A stretch of DNA of 64,000 nt from Phycisphaerae bacterium (GTDB lineage: Bacteria; Planctomycetota; Phycisphaerae; UBA1845; UTPLA1): positions 62,001-126,000 of the forward strand of contig DATEMU010000007.1 in NCBI GenBank assembly GCA_035275405.1. The letters are read 5' to 3'. Both the position numbers and the translations under genes were made by a program. The notes under the pieces were generated by a model, which saw only the letters and a list, made by a program, of their open reading frames with translations, made no database searches and was not told the DNA's origin. Positions 8,372-16,098 of the stretch are shown here, one piece after another; the stretch's first letter is position 1; every line of letters starts with the position of its first letter.

Positions 8372-9664
8372 CTAAAGCCGCTTCACAATCATCGCCGTCA
8401 AATCATCCCCCTGCGCCGTCCCTCCCGCGAACGCAATCACGCGCTCATACAACGCCTCGATGATCTCCTTGCACGGCCGGTCGCGCTTCTCGCGAAGCAC
8501 CTGGTACATCCGCTCCATGCCGAACTGCTCGTTCGACTTGGAATGCCACTCGAAGAAACCGTCCGTCACCAGCACCATCATGTCGCCCGGGGCCATCGCG
8601 AACGTCTCCGGCGCGTCGAATTCGACGTTCGGCATGATCCCCAGCGGCACGCCCCCGGCCGTCAGCTCCATGATTTTGTCCGTCTCGCGAATGTACTTGA
8701 TCAGCGGCCCGTGACCGGCCGACAGGAACGACAGCGTCGCGTCCTTGGGCGAGAGCAGGCCAAAAAATGCCGTCACAAATCGGTCATCCGGCAAGTCCTC
8801 GCACAAAAGGTTGTTGATTCGCGTGACCACCGCCGCCAGGTCGTGCGACAACGAGATGGTCGCGCGGAAGAGCGCGCGGCACTCGGCGATCATCAGCGCC
8901 GGCCCGATCCCATGGCCCGTCGCATCGGCGATCGTCATCGCCAGGCAGTCGTCCGGCAGCGTCAAATAATCGTAGCAATCCCCGCCCGTCTCATCCGCCG
9001 GCTTGTTCCATCCGGCAATGTCGAAGCCGGCCACCTTCGGCGGCTCCTTGGGAATCAGCCCCTGCTGGATATCACGGGCGATGTTCAGATCGCGCTCGAT
9101 CCGCTGCTTCTCAGCGTAATGTTCCAGCAGAAGCTGCCGCTGCAGCGCCACGCCGACCTGTGAGCCAAACGTCCGCACCAGCTCATTGTCCCAGGGGTCG
9201 AACGAGCCCGCCGACTTGTTCAATACCTGCAGGACACCCACCACGGCATTGTCGAATCCGAGCAGCGGAAACGTGATCATGTTCCGCGTGCGAAAGCCCG
9301 TCTTCTTGTCGATCTCCGGGTTGAAGCGCGGGTCCGCGTACGCGTCGGGCACATTAATCACCTCGCCCGTCCGCACGACTTCCCCGGCGATCCCGCGGTC
9401 CGCCGAAAAGCGAATCTCCCCCGTCCCGGTCGCCATCCGGCTATACAACTCGTTCTTGTCCTTATCGTAGAGAAAAACGGTCGCCCGTTCGCATTCGAGT
9501 ACGAACAACGCCGCCTTCTCGACCTTCTGCAAAAGCGGCGTCAGCTCGGTCGTGGACGCCAGATCGCGCGAGACCTCCAGCACCGCCTGAAGATCGGTGA
9601 CATGCTTGTCGCCGCCGACGGTCGAAGTCGACGATGCCCCGGATTTGGACTTCGGATCGCCCAT
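8372..9664 (-). CDS. GAF-SpoIIE serine phosphatase (PP2C type)
   Basis: 430 residues with a GAF domain (about 25-190; e.g. ATVFLYDKDKNELYS and GIAGEVVRTGEVINVPDAY), a coiled linker (LLLEHYAEKQRIERDLNIARDIQQGLIP) and a SpoIIE-type PP2C domain with GGDCYDY, ADATGHG, VTDGFFEW and QGDDLTA metal motifs. The GAF part is much closer to the canonical phosphodiesterase/FhlA GAF than that of the 5489-6787 protein. It probably dephosphorylates an anti-anti-sigma factor in response to a small ligand or redox signal; none of these partners is in the window. It is the first gene of a leftward group and is divergent from the Bat operon. Confidence 0.9.
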   Translation of the reverse strand: MGDPKSKSGASSTSTVGGDKHVTDLQAVLEVSRDLASTTELTPLLQKVEKAALFVLECERATVFLYDKDKNELYSRMATGTGEIRFSADRGIAGEVVRTGEVINVPDAYADPRFNPEIDKKTGFRTRNMITFPLLGFDNAVVGVLQVLNKSAGSFDPWDNELVRTFGSQVGVALQRQLLLEHYAEKQRIERDLNIARDIQQGLIPKEPPKVAGFDIAGWNKPADETGGDCYDYLTLPDDCLAMTIADATGHGIGPALMIAECRALFRATISLSHDLAAVVTRINNLLCEDLPDDRFVTAFFGLLSPKDATLSFLSAGHGPLIKYIRETDKIMELTAGGVPLGIMPNVEFDAPETFAMAPGDMMVLVTDGFFEWHSKSNEQFGMERMYQVLREKRDRPCKEIIEALYERVIAFAGGTAQGDDLTAMIVKRL

Positions 9665-9694
9665 GCGAGTTGAGGACCCTCAGAGATTCATGTG

Positions 9695-9715
9695 GCACCG
9701 GCTCTTAGCCGGTGC
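9695..9715. repeat. REP-like hairpin in the divergent gap before the Bat operon
   Basis: A perfect 9-bp inverted repeat, GCACCGGCT-CTT-AGCCGGTGC. It lies in the 295-base gap (9665-9959) between the divergent SpoIIE phosphatase and moxR. There is no T-run, so it looks like an intergenic REP-type element more than a terminator. The rest of the gap shows no gene. It should hold the promoters for both directions, but I could not pick a convincing -35/-10 pair. Confidence 0.75.
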
Positions 9716-9959
9716 AGTCGATACTTGAAACACCCCTAATGTACCGCCAATCCGCCCCACACGCCATCGCCGTTGCGGCCAATGCCCCCCACGTCTATTC
9801 TGATATGTTTAACGCGGCCCGCCCTAATTTCCAGGCCTGACCCCCGTACCGGGGAACTTCGTGACAGGCCCGGTGCGGACGGACCGTCTTGTTTGGACGG
9901 GGCTTTTTCGACTATCGCCGCTGAACCGCCGCCGTAATAAACGAGAGGGAGTTTCTACC

Positions 9960-10952
9960 GTGACGCAACTCGACGTGAAACGTATCGGACCCGCCATCAA
10001 GGCCGCCAGTGAGCCGTTCAGCCGCCTCCGCGACGAGATCGGCCATGTCATCGTCGGCCAGGAACAGATGCTGCACCACATGGTGGTCGGCATCCTCTCC
10101 AACGGCCACATCCTGCTCGAAGGGGTGCCCGGCCTGGCCAAGACGATGACCGTCTCCTGCCTGGCCCGCGCGATTAACACCGGTTTCGCGCGTATCCAGT
10201 TCACGCCCGACCTGCTGCCCGCCGACCTCGTCGGAACGCTGATCTACCAGCCCCAGACCGGCGCCTTCACCGTCAAGAAAGGCCCGATCTTTTCGAACAT
10301 CATCCTCGCCGACGAAATCAATCGCGCCCCGGCAAAGGTGCAAAGCGCCCTGCTCGAAGCCATGCAGGAGCGCCAAGTCACTATCGGCGATACCACCCAT
10401 CCGCTCCCCGAACCGTTTCTTGTCATGGCCACGCAAAATCCCATCGAGCAGGAAGGGACCTATCCGCTGCCCGAAGCCCAGGTCGATCGCTTCATGCTCA
10501 AAGTGACGGTCACTTACCCGTCGCCCGCCGACGAGCGGCGCATCCTCGATCGCATGGCCTTTACCAACCCCGAACAATCCATCCGCCCGGTCATGAACCC
10601 CGACGACATCGTTCGCGCCCGCCAGGCGGTGGACGAAATCTACATCGACGACAAGATCAAGGACTACATCGTCAGCCTCGTGATCGCCACGCGCGATCCC
10701 GCGGCCTTCAAGCTTGACCTTAAGGGGCTGATCCAATACGGCGCTTCGCCCCGTGCAACGATCATGCTCACTCTCGGCGCCAAAGCCGGCGCCTTCCTCG
10801 CCGGTCGCGGCTTCGTCACGCCTCAGGACGTGAAAGACATCGCCCCCGCCGTCCTCCGACACCGCGTCATCATCAGCTATGAGGCTGAAGCGGAGGAACA
10901 AACCAGCGATGACATCGTCAAAACGATCCTCGACCACGTTCCCGTGCCGTAG
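9960..10952 (+). CDS. MoxR-family AAA+ ATPase
   Basis: 330 residues. The AAA+ core has Walker A GVPGLAKT, Walker B IILADEINRAP, sensor region MATQNPIEQEGTYPLPEAQVDRF, and the C-terminal lid domain. MoxR ATPases act as chaperones, often for the maturation of vWA-domain partners encoded beside them, which fits the four-gene vWA/Bat set downstream. I choose the GTG at 9960 because a GAGAGGGAG ribosome site precedes it; an upstream in-frame ATG at 9861 lies in non-conserved leader sequence. This is the first gene of a tightly packed rightward operon reaching 18824. Confidence 0.93.
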   Translation: MTQLDVKRIGPAIKAASEPFSRLRDEIGHVIVGQEQMLHHMVVGILSNGHILLEGVPGLAKTMTVSCLARAINTGFARIQFTPDLLPADLVGTLIYQPQTGAFTVKKGPIFSNIILADEINRAPAKVQSALLEAMQERQVTIGDTTHPLPEPFLVMATQNPIEQEGTYPLPEAQVDRFMLKVTVTYPSPADERRILDRMAFTNPEQSIRPVMNPDDIVRARQAVDEIYIDDKIKDYIVSLVIATRDPAAFKLDLKGLIQYGASPRATIMLTLGAKAGAFLAGRGFVTPQDVKDIAPAVLRHRVIISYEAEAEEQTSDDIVKTILDHVPVP

Positions 10953-10954
10953 CC

Positions 10955-11830
10955 ATGGACCCGAAGGAACTACTCAAAAAAGTCCGGCGTATTCACATAC
11001 GCACGAGTCATGTCGCGAACGATTTGTTCGCGGGGCATTACCACTCCGCGTTCAAAGGGCATGGGATGGAATTTGAGGAAGTCCGTGAGTACCAACCGGG
11101 AGATGAGATTCGGCGAATTGACTGGAACGTGACGGCCCGCCAGGGAAAGCCGTTTGTGAAGCGGTTCCGCGAAGAACGCGAACTTACAGTAATGCTCGTC
11201 GTTGACGTCAGCGGCTCACAGGATTTTGGCAGTGCTGGGCAACTTAAGCGCGAACTCGCTGCCGAAGTCGGCGCGACCCTCGCCTTTAGCGCCATCAAAA
11301 ACAACGACAAGGTCGGGCTGATCGCCTTCTCCGATCGCATCGAGCGCTACGTCAAACCCGACAAGGGACTCCGCCACGTCCTTCGCGTCATCCGCGAACT
11401 CCTCGCCACGGAGGCGACCGGCAAAGGCACGGACATCGCCGGCGCGCTCGATTACCTGAGCCGCGTCAGCACCCGCCGCGCCGTCGTCTTCCTCATCAGC
11501 GACTTCCAGTCCGCGCACTACGACCGGCAACTCCGCGTCGCCAAGCGCCGCCACGACCTCATCCCCATCGCCATCACCGACCCCCGCGAGGCTGCCCTGC
11601 CCAACGTCCGCTTCATCGACCTGATCGACAGCGAGACCGGCGAGCGCGTGACCGTCGATACCTCCAGCCCTGCCTTCCGGCTGGAATACGAGCGCCTCGT
11701 CGGCGCCGGCGCCGAGACCCGCAAAAGATCCTTCCGCCGCTTCAAGACCGACTCCATCGACCTTGTCACCGGTCAGTCCTTCGTGGACCCGCTCACCCGT
11801 TTCTTCCGCGCCCGGGAGGCCCGCCTGTGA
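10955..11830 (+). CDS. DUF58 domain protein (vWA-like, MoxR partner)
   Basis: 291 residues with the DUF58 signature around residues 25-70 (LFAGHYHSAFKGHGMEFEEV, then REYQPGDEIRRIDWNVTAR) followed by a vWA-like fold with a MIDAS-type start VVDVSGSQDFG and a later FLISDFQS. DUF58 proteins are nearly always encoded next to moxR and are thought to be ATPase clients or adaptors. No membrane segment is visible. It starts two bases after the moxR stop, and its own stop overlaps the next start (GTGA), which points to translational coupling. Confidence 0.92.
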   Translation: MDPKELLKKVRRIHIRTSHVANDLFAGHYHSAFKGHGMEFEEVREYQPGDEIRRIDWNVTARQGKPFVKRFREERELTVMLVVDVSGSQDFGSAGQLKRELAAEVGATLAFSAIKNNDKVGLIAFSDRIERYVKPDKGLRHVLRVIRELLATEATGKGTDIAGALDYLSRVSTRRAVVFLISDFQSAHYDRQLRVAKRRHDLIPIAITDPREAALPNVRFIDLIDSETGERVTVDTSSPAFRLEYERLVGAGAETRKRSFRRFKTDSIDLVTGQSFVDPLTRFFRAREARL

Positions 11831-12951
11831 TCAAGAGTGGAAGTTCATCACAGAGGCACAGAGACACAGGGAAACGAATCCTATTGTTCGTCCTCTGTGG
11901 TCTCTGTGCCTCTGTGGTTAATCTTCTTTTGATCGGACCGTCGCTCGCCCAAACGCAGGACGCCCCGGCGACGCAACCCGCCATCACCCGCGTCATCGGC
12001 GGCAGCCCCGTCCGCGTCACGATCCAACTCGACCGCGACACTGTCACCGTCCCCGAGCCGCTTAGCCTCAAGCTCATCATCGAATCCGAGCGCGGCGTGG
12101 ACGTCGAAATGCCTCAAGTCGAAGAAACGCTTGGCGAATTTGCCGTCAAAGAGCAGTCCCGCCCCCCGTCCACCAGCGACGACTTTCTGGTGAAACAGGA
12201 ATGGACGCTCATCCTCGAGCCCGTCCTCCCCGGCGAGCGCGAGATTCCCTCGTTTTCCTTCCCCTTTCACGACACCCGCGAACGCGCCGACGGCTCCAGG
12301 GGAGACGTTCACGAAACGGTCGTCACCCCGCCGTTGCCGGTCAAAATCCAGCAAGTCCTCGCCGACGTGAAAGGCCCCGCCTCCCTTTGGGCCCCCTCGA
12401 ACTTGCGCATCCTTGTATACATCCTGATCGCCGCCGCGGCCGTTGTGCTGATCGGACTCGTCGCCCGATGGCTGCGCCGCCGCGCCGCCGCACCGGTCAC
12501 GGCCCGCAAGGCCCCGCCGGTCCCGCCGCACGTCTGGGCCCTCGCCGAGTTGGACATCCTTCTTTCCGAGGGTCTCCTCGAACGCGGCCGCGTGCAGGAG
12601 TTCTATTACCGCATCAACGCCATCGTTCGCCGTTACATCGAGATGCGTTTCAATTTGATGGCCGGCGAACAGACCAGCGAGGAATTCATCCGCGACCTGG
12701 CTCGTTCCCCTCGACTCGTCGAGGGCCACAAGGACGTCCTCCGCCAGTTCGTCTCCGCCTGCGACCCCGTCAAGTACGCCCGTCACCAACCCGACAAATC
12801 CGAAATTAACTGGGTCCAGACGACGGCCCGCGAGTTCGTTATCCAGACCGCCCACGACGAACCTGCGGTCCATGTCGGCCCACCGGGCGACGGTAACGGC
12901 CGGGCGTTCGTCGACATGGGCGCCCTTTCGCAAAAGGAGCGGTTGTCATGA
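11827..12951 (+). CDS. BatD-like membrane protein with repeat-encoded leader
   Basis: 374 residues. It starts at a GTG that overlaps the DUF58 stop. Residues 7-31 are encoded by a long inverted repeat of the ACCACAGAGACACAG family, and the right arm supplies much of the hydrophobic core of an apparent signal peptide (ILLFVLCGLCASVVNLLLIG, about 18-37, cleavage near SLAQ). Next comes a BatD-like beta domain (about 50-180: VRVTIQLDRDTVTVPEPLSL, then LEPVLPGEREIPSFSF), a membrane helix at about 195-218, and a cytosolic helical domain (about 230-355) like that of DUF4381/BatD tails. The stop overlaps batA by four bases. Its role is probably membrane assembly of the Bat complex; this is inferred from context. 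Confidence 0.82.
   Translation: MIKSGSSSQRHRDTGKRILLFVLCGLCASVVNLLLIGPSLAQTQDAPATQPAITRVIGGSPVRVTIQLDRDTVTVPEPLSLKLIIESERGVDVEMPQVEETLGEFAVKEQSRPPSTSDDFLVKQEWTLILEPVLPGEREIPSFSFPFHDTRERADGSRGDVHETVVTPPLPVKIQQVLADVKGPASLWAPSNLRILVYILIAAAAVVLIGLVARWLRRRAAAPVTARKAPPVPPHVWALAELDILLSEGLLERGRVQEFYYRINAIVRRYIEMRFNLMAGEQTSEEFIRDLARSPRLVEGHKDVLRQFVSACDPVKYARHQPDKSEINWVQTTAREFVIQTAHDEPAVHVGPPGDGNGRAFVDMGALSQKERLS
11846..11920. repeat. Inverted repeat (ACCACAGAGACACAG family) forming a coding leader
   Basis: The left arm (about 11848-11870, ATCACAGAGGCACAGAGACA...) and the right arm (about 11892-11918) pair over some 20 bp with one extra base. It is the same family as 281-373. Here the element lies just after a start codon and is translated as residues 7-31 of the BatD-like protein; the right arm reads as VLCGLCASVV, part of the leader's hydrophobic core. 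It also covers the DUF58/BatD-like junction. Confidence 0.88.
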
Positions 12952-14036
12952 TCCTCCTGCGCCATCCCTGGCTGCTTGCGCTGTTGGCGTTGATCCCCCT
13001 GATCTGGTGGGCCTATTTCAACCCCCAGCGCCGCGCCGCCATTCGCTTCGCCGGCGTGTCGCGCCTCAAGGCGCAAACTTCCGGCTGGGGGCAACATCTT
13101 CGCCTCGCCCTGCCGATCCTCCGCAGCCTCGCCGTCGCCCTGATCATCCTCTCCATCGCCCGCCCGCAAAAGGCCGACGAGCAAACCCGCGTCCAGACCG
13201 AGGGCGTCGCCCTGCAACTGGTTGTCGACCGCTCCGGCAGCATGGGCCAGCAGGACTTTATCGACGCGCATGGCCGCCGCCAGACCCGTCTGGACGCCGT
13301 CAAGCAAGTCGTCCGCGGCTTCGTCGAAGGCGACGGCGAGCGCCTCAAGGGCCGCCCCGACGACCTCATCGGTCTCATTGCCTTCGCGCACTACGCCGAC
13401 ACCGAATCGCCGCTCACGCACGATCATCAGCATCTCATCCGCGCGCTCGAAAACGTTGAACTGCCGACGACGCGGGATGAGGATGGAACCGCCATCGGCG
13501 ACGCCCTGCTCCTCGCCGTGGAGCGCATCCGCAACATCTCCCGCCGCTTCCAGGGCAACGACGCGTTTCAGATCAAGAGCCGCGCGATCATCCTCCTCAC
13601 GGATGGCGAGCAGAACCGCGGAAAGTATCAGCCGCTCCAGGCCGCCGAGGCCGCCGCCGCACTCGGCATCAAGGTCTACACCATCGGCGCCGCCCCCGAA
13701 TACCAGGAACAACAGACCGGCGGCCTTTTCCTCCAGCCGCAAACCATCCGCGTGCCCGTCGAGATTAACGAGGAGCTTCTCGAAAAAGTCGCGAAGGCGA
13801 CTGGCGGCGCGTATTTCCGCGCCCGCGACCTCAACTCGCTCACCGAGATCTACGCCGAGATCGACCGACTGGAACGCTCGGCCGTCGACGAGGAGCGATA
13901 CTATCTTTACGAAGAGCTGGCCTACAAGTGGTCCGACCTCGCCGGTCTGCGTCTGCCGCCGCCGCTCCTGGTCGCCCTTTTTCTCCTGGCCGTCGAAGTC
14001 GTCCTGGCCAACACCCGCCTGCGGAGGATTCCATGA
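12948..14036 (+). CDS. batA: BatA-type vWA membrane protein
   Basis: 362 residues. The topology is typical of BatA: two N-terminal helices (LLALLALIPLIWW and ILRSLAVALIILSIA), a periplasmic von Willebrand A domain with a complete MIDAS start DRSGSMG (about 90-96), T in the middle region and a TDGEQN loop, then a C-terminal helix (PPPLLVALFLLAVEVVLA). BatA/BatB pairs form part of the 'Bacteroides aerotolerance' complex, whose molecular job is not settled. Start and stop both overlap the neighbours by four bases (ATGA), so the stoichiometry is probably coupled. Confidence 0.92.
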   Translation: MILLRHPWLLALLALIPLIWWAYFNPQRRAAIRFAGVSRLKAQTSGWGQHLRLALPILRSLAVALIILSIARPQKADEQTRVQTEGVALQLVVDRSGSMGQQDFIDAHGRRQTRLDAVKQVVRGFVEGDGERLKGRPDDLIGLIAFAHYADTESPLTHDHQHLIRALENVELPTTRDEDGTAIGDALLLAVERIRNISRRFQGNDAFQIKSRAIILLTDGEQNRGKYQPLQAAEAAAALGIKVYTIGAAPEYQEQQTGGLFLQPQTIRVPVEINEELLEKVAKATGGAYFRARDLNSLTEIYAEIDRLERSAVDEERYYLYEELAYKWSDLAGLRLPPPLLVALFLLAVEVVLANTRLRRIP

Positions 14037-16096
14037 CCGACGACTTCGGCATCGACGACGTCAACCAGCTCAAGTGGCTGCTGATCGTTCTCCTCTGCGC
14101 GGTCGCGGCTATCTATGGTTTCGCGATGAAGGACCGCGCCCTCCGCGCCTTCGCCTCGATGAAACTTCTGAAAATCCTCGCTCCCGACATCAGCCGCCGG
14201 CGGCAATACGTGAAGGCCGCGCTCATCCTCGCCGCCATGTGTGCCCTTGTTCTCGCCCTCATCGGACCGCGCTATGGCAAATACTGGGAGGACGTCCAGC
14301 AGCGACAACTCGACCTCGTCGTCTGCCTCGACGTCTCCAAGAGCATGCTCGCCGAGGATGCCGGCATGTCCCGCCTCGATCGCGCCAAGGACGACATTAA
14401 GCGCCTTCTCGAACGACTCGGCGGCGGACTCATCGGTGTCATCTGCTTCGCCGGTCGCGCCGAGTTGGTCTGCCCGCTTACCGACGACTACGAATTCGTC
14501 CGCCTCGCTATCGACGACATCGGCATCCACAGTGCGCCCCTCGGCGGCACGAACATCGGCGAGGCCCTCGTCGCCGCCCAGAAAGCCCTCGGCGATCGCA
14601 AGGCGCACCACCGCGCGGTTCTGCTCATGAGCGACGGAGAGGACCACGGCAAGACGGCCCTCGCACAGGCGGCCAAGGCCAAAGAACAGGGCATCCAGGT
14701 CTTTACCATCGGCATCGGCGACGAAGACCGCGGCGGACTGATACCGACGGAACAGGGCGGTCGGCGCACCTTCATGGAGTACGACGGCCAGCAGCTCTGG
14801 TCGAAGATGGACCCGGCGACACTCAAACAGATTGCTCAGGCCGGCGGCGGCGAATACCAACCCAGCCGCCAGGTGAACTCCCGCCAGCGCACGCTCGAAT
14901 GGATCTACAGCGAGCGCCTCGTCCCCAAGGAAGAGCGAACAACTCTGGCCAAGCGCCGTGAAGTCAAGCACGCCCGCTTCGCCTGGCCCGCCGCCCTTGC
15001 CCTGCTCCTCTTAATGATCGAATCGTTGATGAGCGAACGCCGTAGGGCGGGTTCCACCCGCCGCGACAGACCAGCCGATGATCGGCGTCTCGATCAAAGC
15101 CGCGAACGTAGGGGAGCACTGATTAACGCCTCAACAGCGACTGCACGCCTGATATTTATTACGACGCTCACGACAGCGATATGCACCAACTCCGGCCTCG
15201 CGCAACCCAATCCCCCCGCCCCCGACGACCTCCGCGCCGCCGCCAAGGCCGTCAAGGAAGGCAACCAGCTCCTGACCGACGGAAACTACACCGAAGCCCT
15301 CGCCAAATACGACGAAGCCAAGGAGAGGGCCCCCGATGCCCCCGAAGTCGCCTACGATCGCGGTCTCGCCCATTACCGACTCAACCAATTCGACAAGGCC
15401 GCCGCCGCCTTTCAGGACGCCATCAAGCCCGGTCATCCCGAACTCGAAGCGAAGGCCAAGTACAACCTCGGCCGCTGCGCGCATGCCGAGGCCATGACGC
15501 GTGGCGAAGATCTGGCTGCGTCGGTAAACGATCTGAGCAAGGCGATCGCTTTTTACAACGACGCCTTGCAGCTCGCCCCGCAGGACATCGATGCGCAAAC
15601 CAACAAGGCGGCTGCGGAGCGGCTCCTGGCGTTCCTCCAAAAGAGAATGGAGCAGCAGAAGAAGGAGGAAAAATCGCCCAGCTCCCAGCCCACCTCGCAA
15701 CCGAACGAGCCGACCTCCCCGCCGCAGGACCAGCAGCCCACGTCGCAACCAACCTCCCAGCCCACTTCTCAACCGCAGGAGGGCGACCAAAAAGAGGGTG
15801 AGCAGAAGGACCAGCAAGAGGGCGAGGACCAGCAGCAGGAACCCAAGCCCGGCGAAAAGCAAAATGACCAGAAGCAGAACGGCAAGGCGAACGAAGAACC
15901 CCGCGAGGGCGGCGAGGAGCAGCCCTCCGGCGAGGACCAACAATCCGCCGGCGACGAAAAGGAACGAAAACTCTCCCCCGAAGAAGCCGAGCCCATGCTC
16001 CAGGAAGCCCGCGACGCCGAACGCCAGCGCCGCGAGGCCAAGCGTATGCGCATGATGCGCATCCGCGGCCGCGTCCCGGTCGATAAGGATTGGTAA
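14033..16096 (+). CDS. BatB-BatC fusion: vWA membrane protein plus TPR domain
   Basis: 687 residues combining what are usually two proteins. Residues 1-330 are BatB: two N-terminal helices, vWA domain with MIDAS VCLDVSKSM and MSDGEDHG, and a helix WPAALALLLLMI. Residues of about 390-530 are BatC: TPR repeats (AAKAVKEGNQLLTDGNYTEA and following), then a long Gln/Glu/Pro/Ser-rich tail with PTSQPTSQPTSQP repeats and a charged C-terminus. The joint (about 337-352) is encoded by a palindromic dispersed repeat and is followed by a signal-like stretch LIFITTLTTAICTNSGLAQ, which looks like the former BatC leader, now an internal membrane segment. An assembly indel must be excluded before calling it a real fusion. 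Confidence 0.85.
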   Translation: MTDDFGIDDVNQLKWLLIVLLCAVAAIYGFAMKDRALRAFASMKLLKILAPDISRRRQYVKAALILAAMCALVLALIGPRYGKYWEDVQQRQLDLVVCLDVSKSMLAEDAGMSRLDRAKDDIKRLLERLGGGLIGVICFAGRAELVCPLTDDYEFVRLAIDDIGIHSAPLGGTNIGEALVAAQKALGDRKAHHRAVLLMSDGEDHGKTALAQAAKAKEQGIQVFTIGIGDEDRGGLIPTEQGGRRTFMEYDGQQLWSKMDPATLKQIAQAGGGEYQPSRQVNSRQRTLEWIYSERLVPKEERTTLAKRREVKHARFAWPAALALLLLMIESLMSERRRAGSTRRDRPADDRRLDQSRERRGALINASTATARLIFITTLTTAICTNSGLAQPNPPAPDDLRAAAKAVKEGNQLLTDGNYTEALAKYDEAKERAPDAPEVAYDRGLAHYRLNQFDKAAAAFQDAIKPGHPELEAKAKYNLGRCAHAEAMTRGEDLAASVNDLSKAIAFYNDALQLAPQDIDAQTNKAAAERLLAFLQKRMEQQKKEEKSPSSQPTSQPNEPTSPPQDQQPTSQPTSQPTSQPQEGDQKEGEQKDQQEGEDQQQEPKPGEKQNDQKQNGKANEEPREGGEEQPSGEDQQSAGDEKERKLSPEEAEPMLQEARDAERQRREAKRMRMMRIRGRVPVDKDW
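15043..15087. repeat. Dispersed palindromes at the BatB-BatC joint
   Basis: Two palindromes in a row: GGCGGGT-TCC-ACCCGCC (15046-15062) and GCCGAT-G-ATCGGC shortly after. The first is of the common GTAGGGCGGGTTCCACCCGCC intergenic repeat type. Here the element is translated (about SERRRAGSTRRDRPADDRR) and bridges the end of BatB and the leader of BatC, where a stop and a start codon would be expected. Confidence 0.8.
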
Positions 16097-16098
16097 TC

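Noticed and set aside
9842..9900. CCCCGTACCGGGG and GACGGACCGTC palindromes as a riboswitch or operator before moxR
   Set aside because: They are short GC palindromes expected at this base composition, without conserved riboswitch features.
11846..11920. Transcription terminator between DUF58 and the BatD-like gene
   Set aside because: The long hairpin has no T-run, lies inside a gene whose frame stays open, and the flanking genes overlap by four bases.
15661..15960. PTSQPTSQP and Gln/Glu-rich stretch as a foreign repeat insertion
   Set aside because: Low-complexity tails of this kind are common in BatC proteins, and base composition matches the gene.
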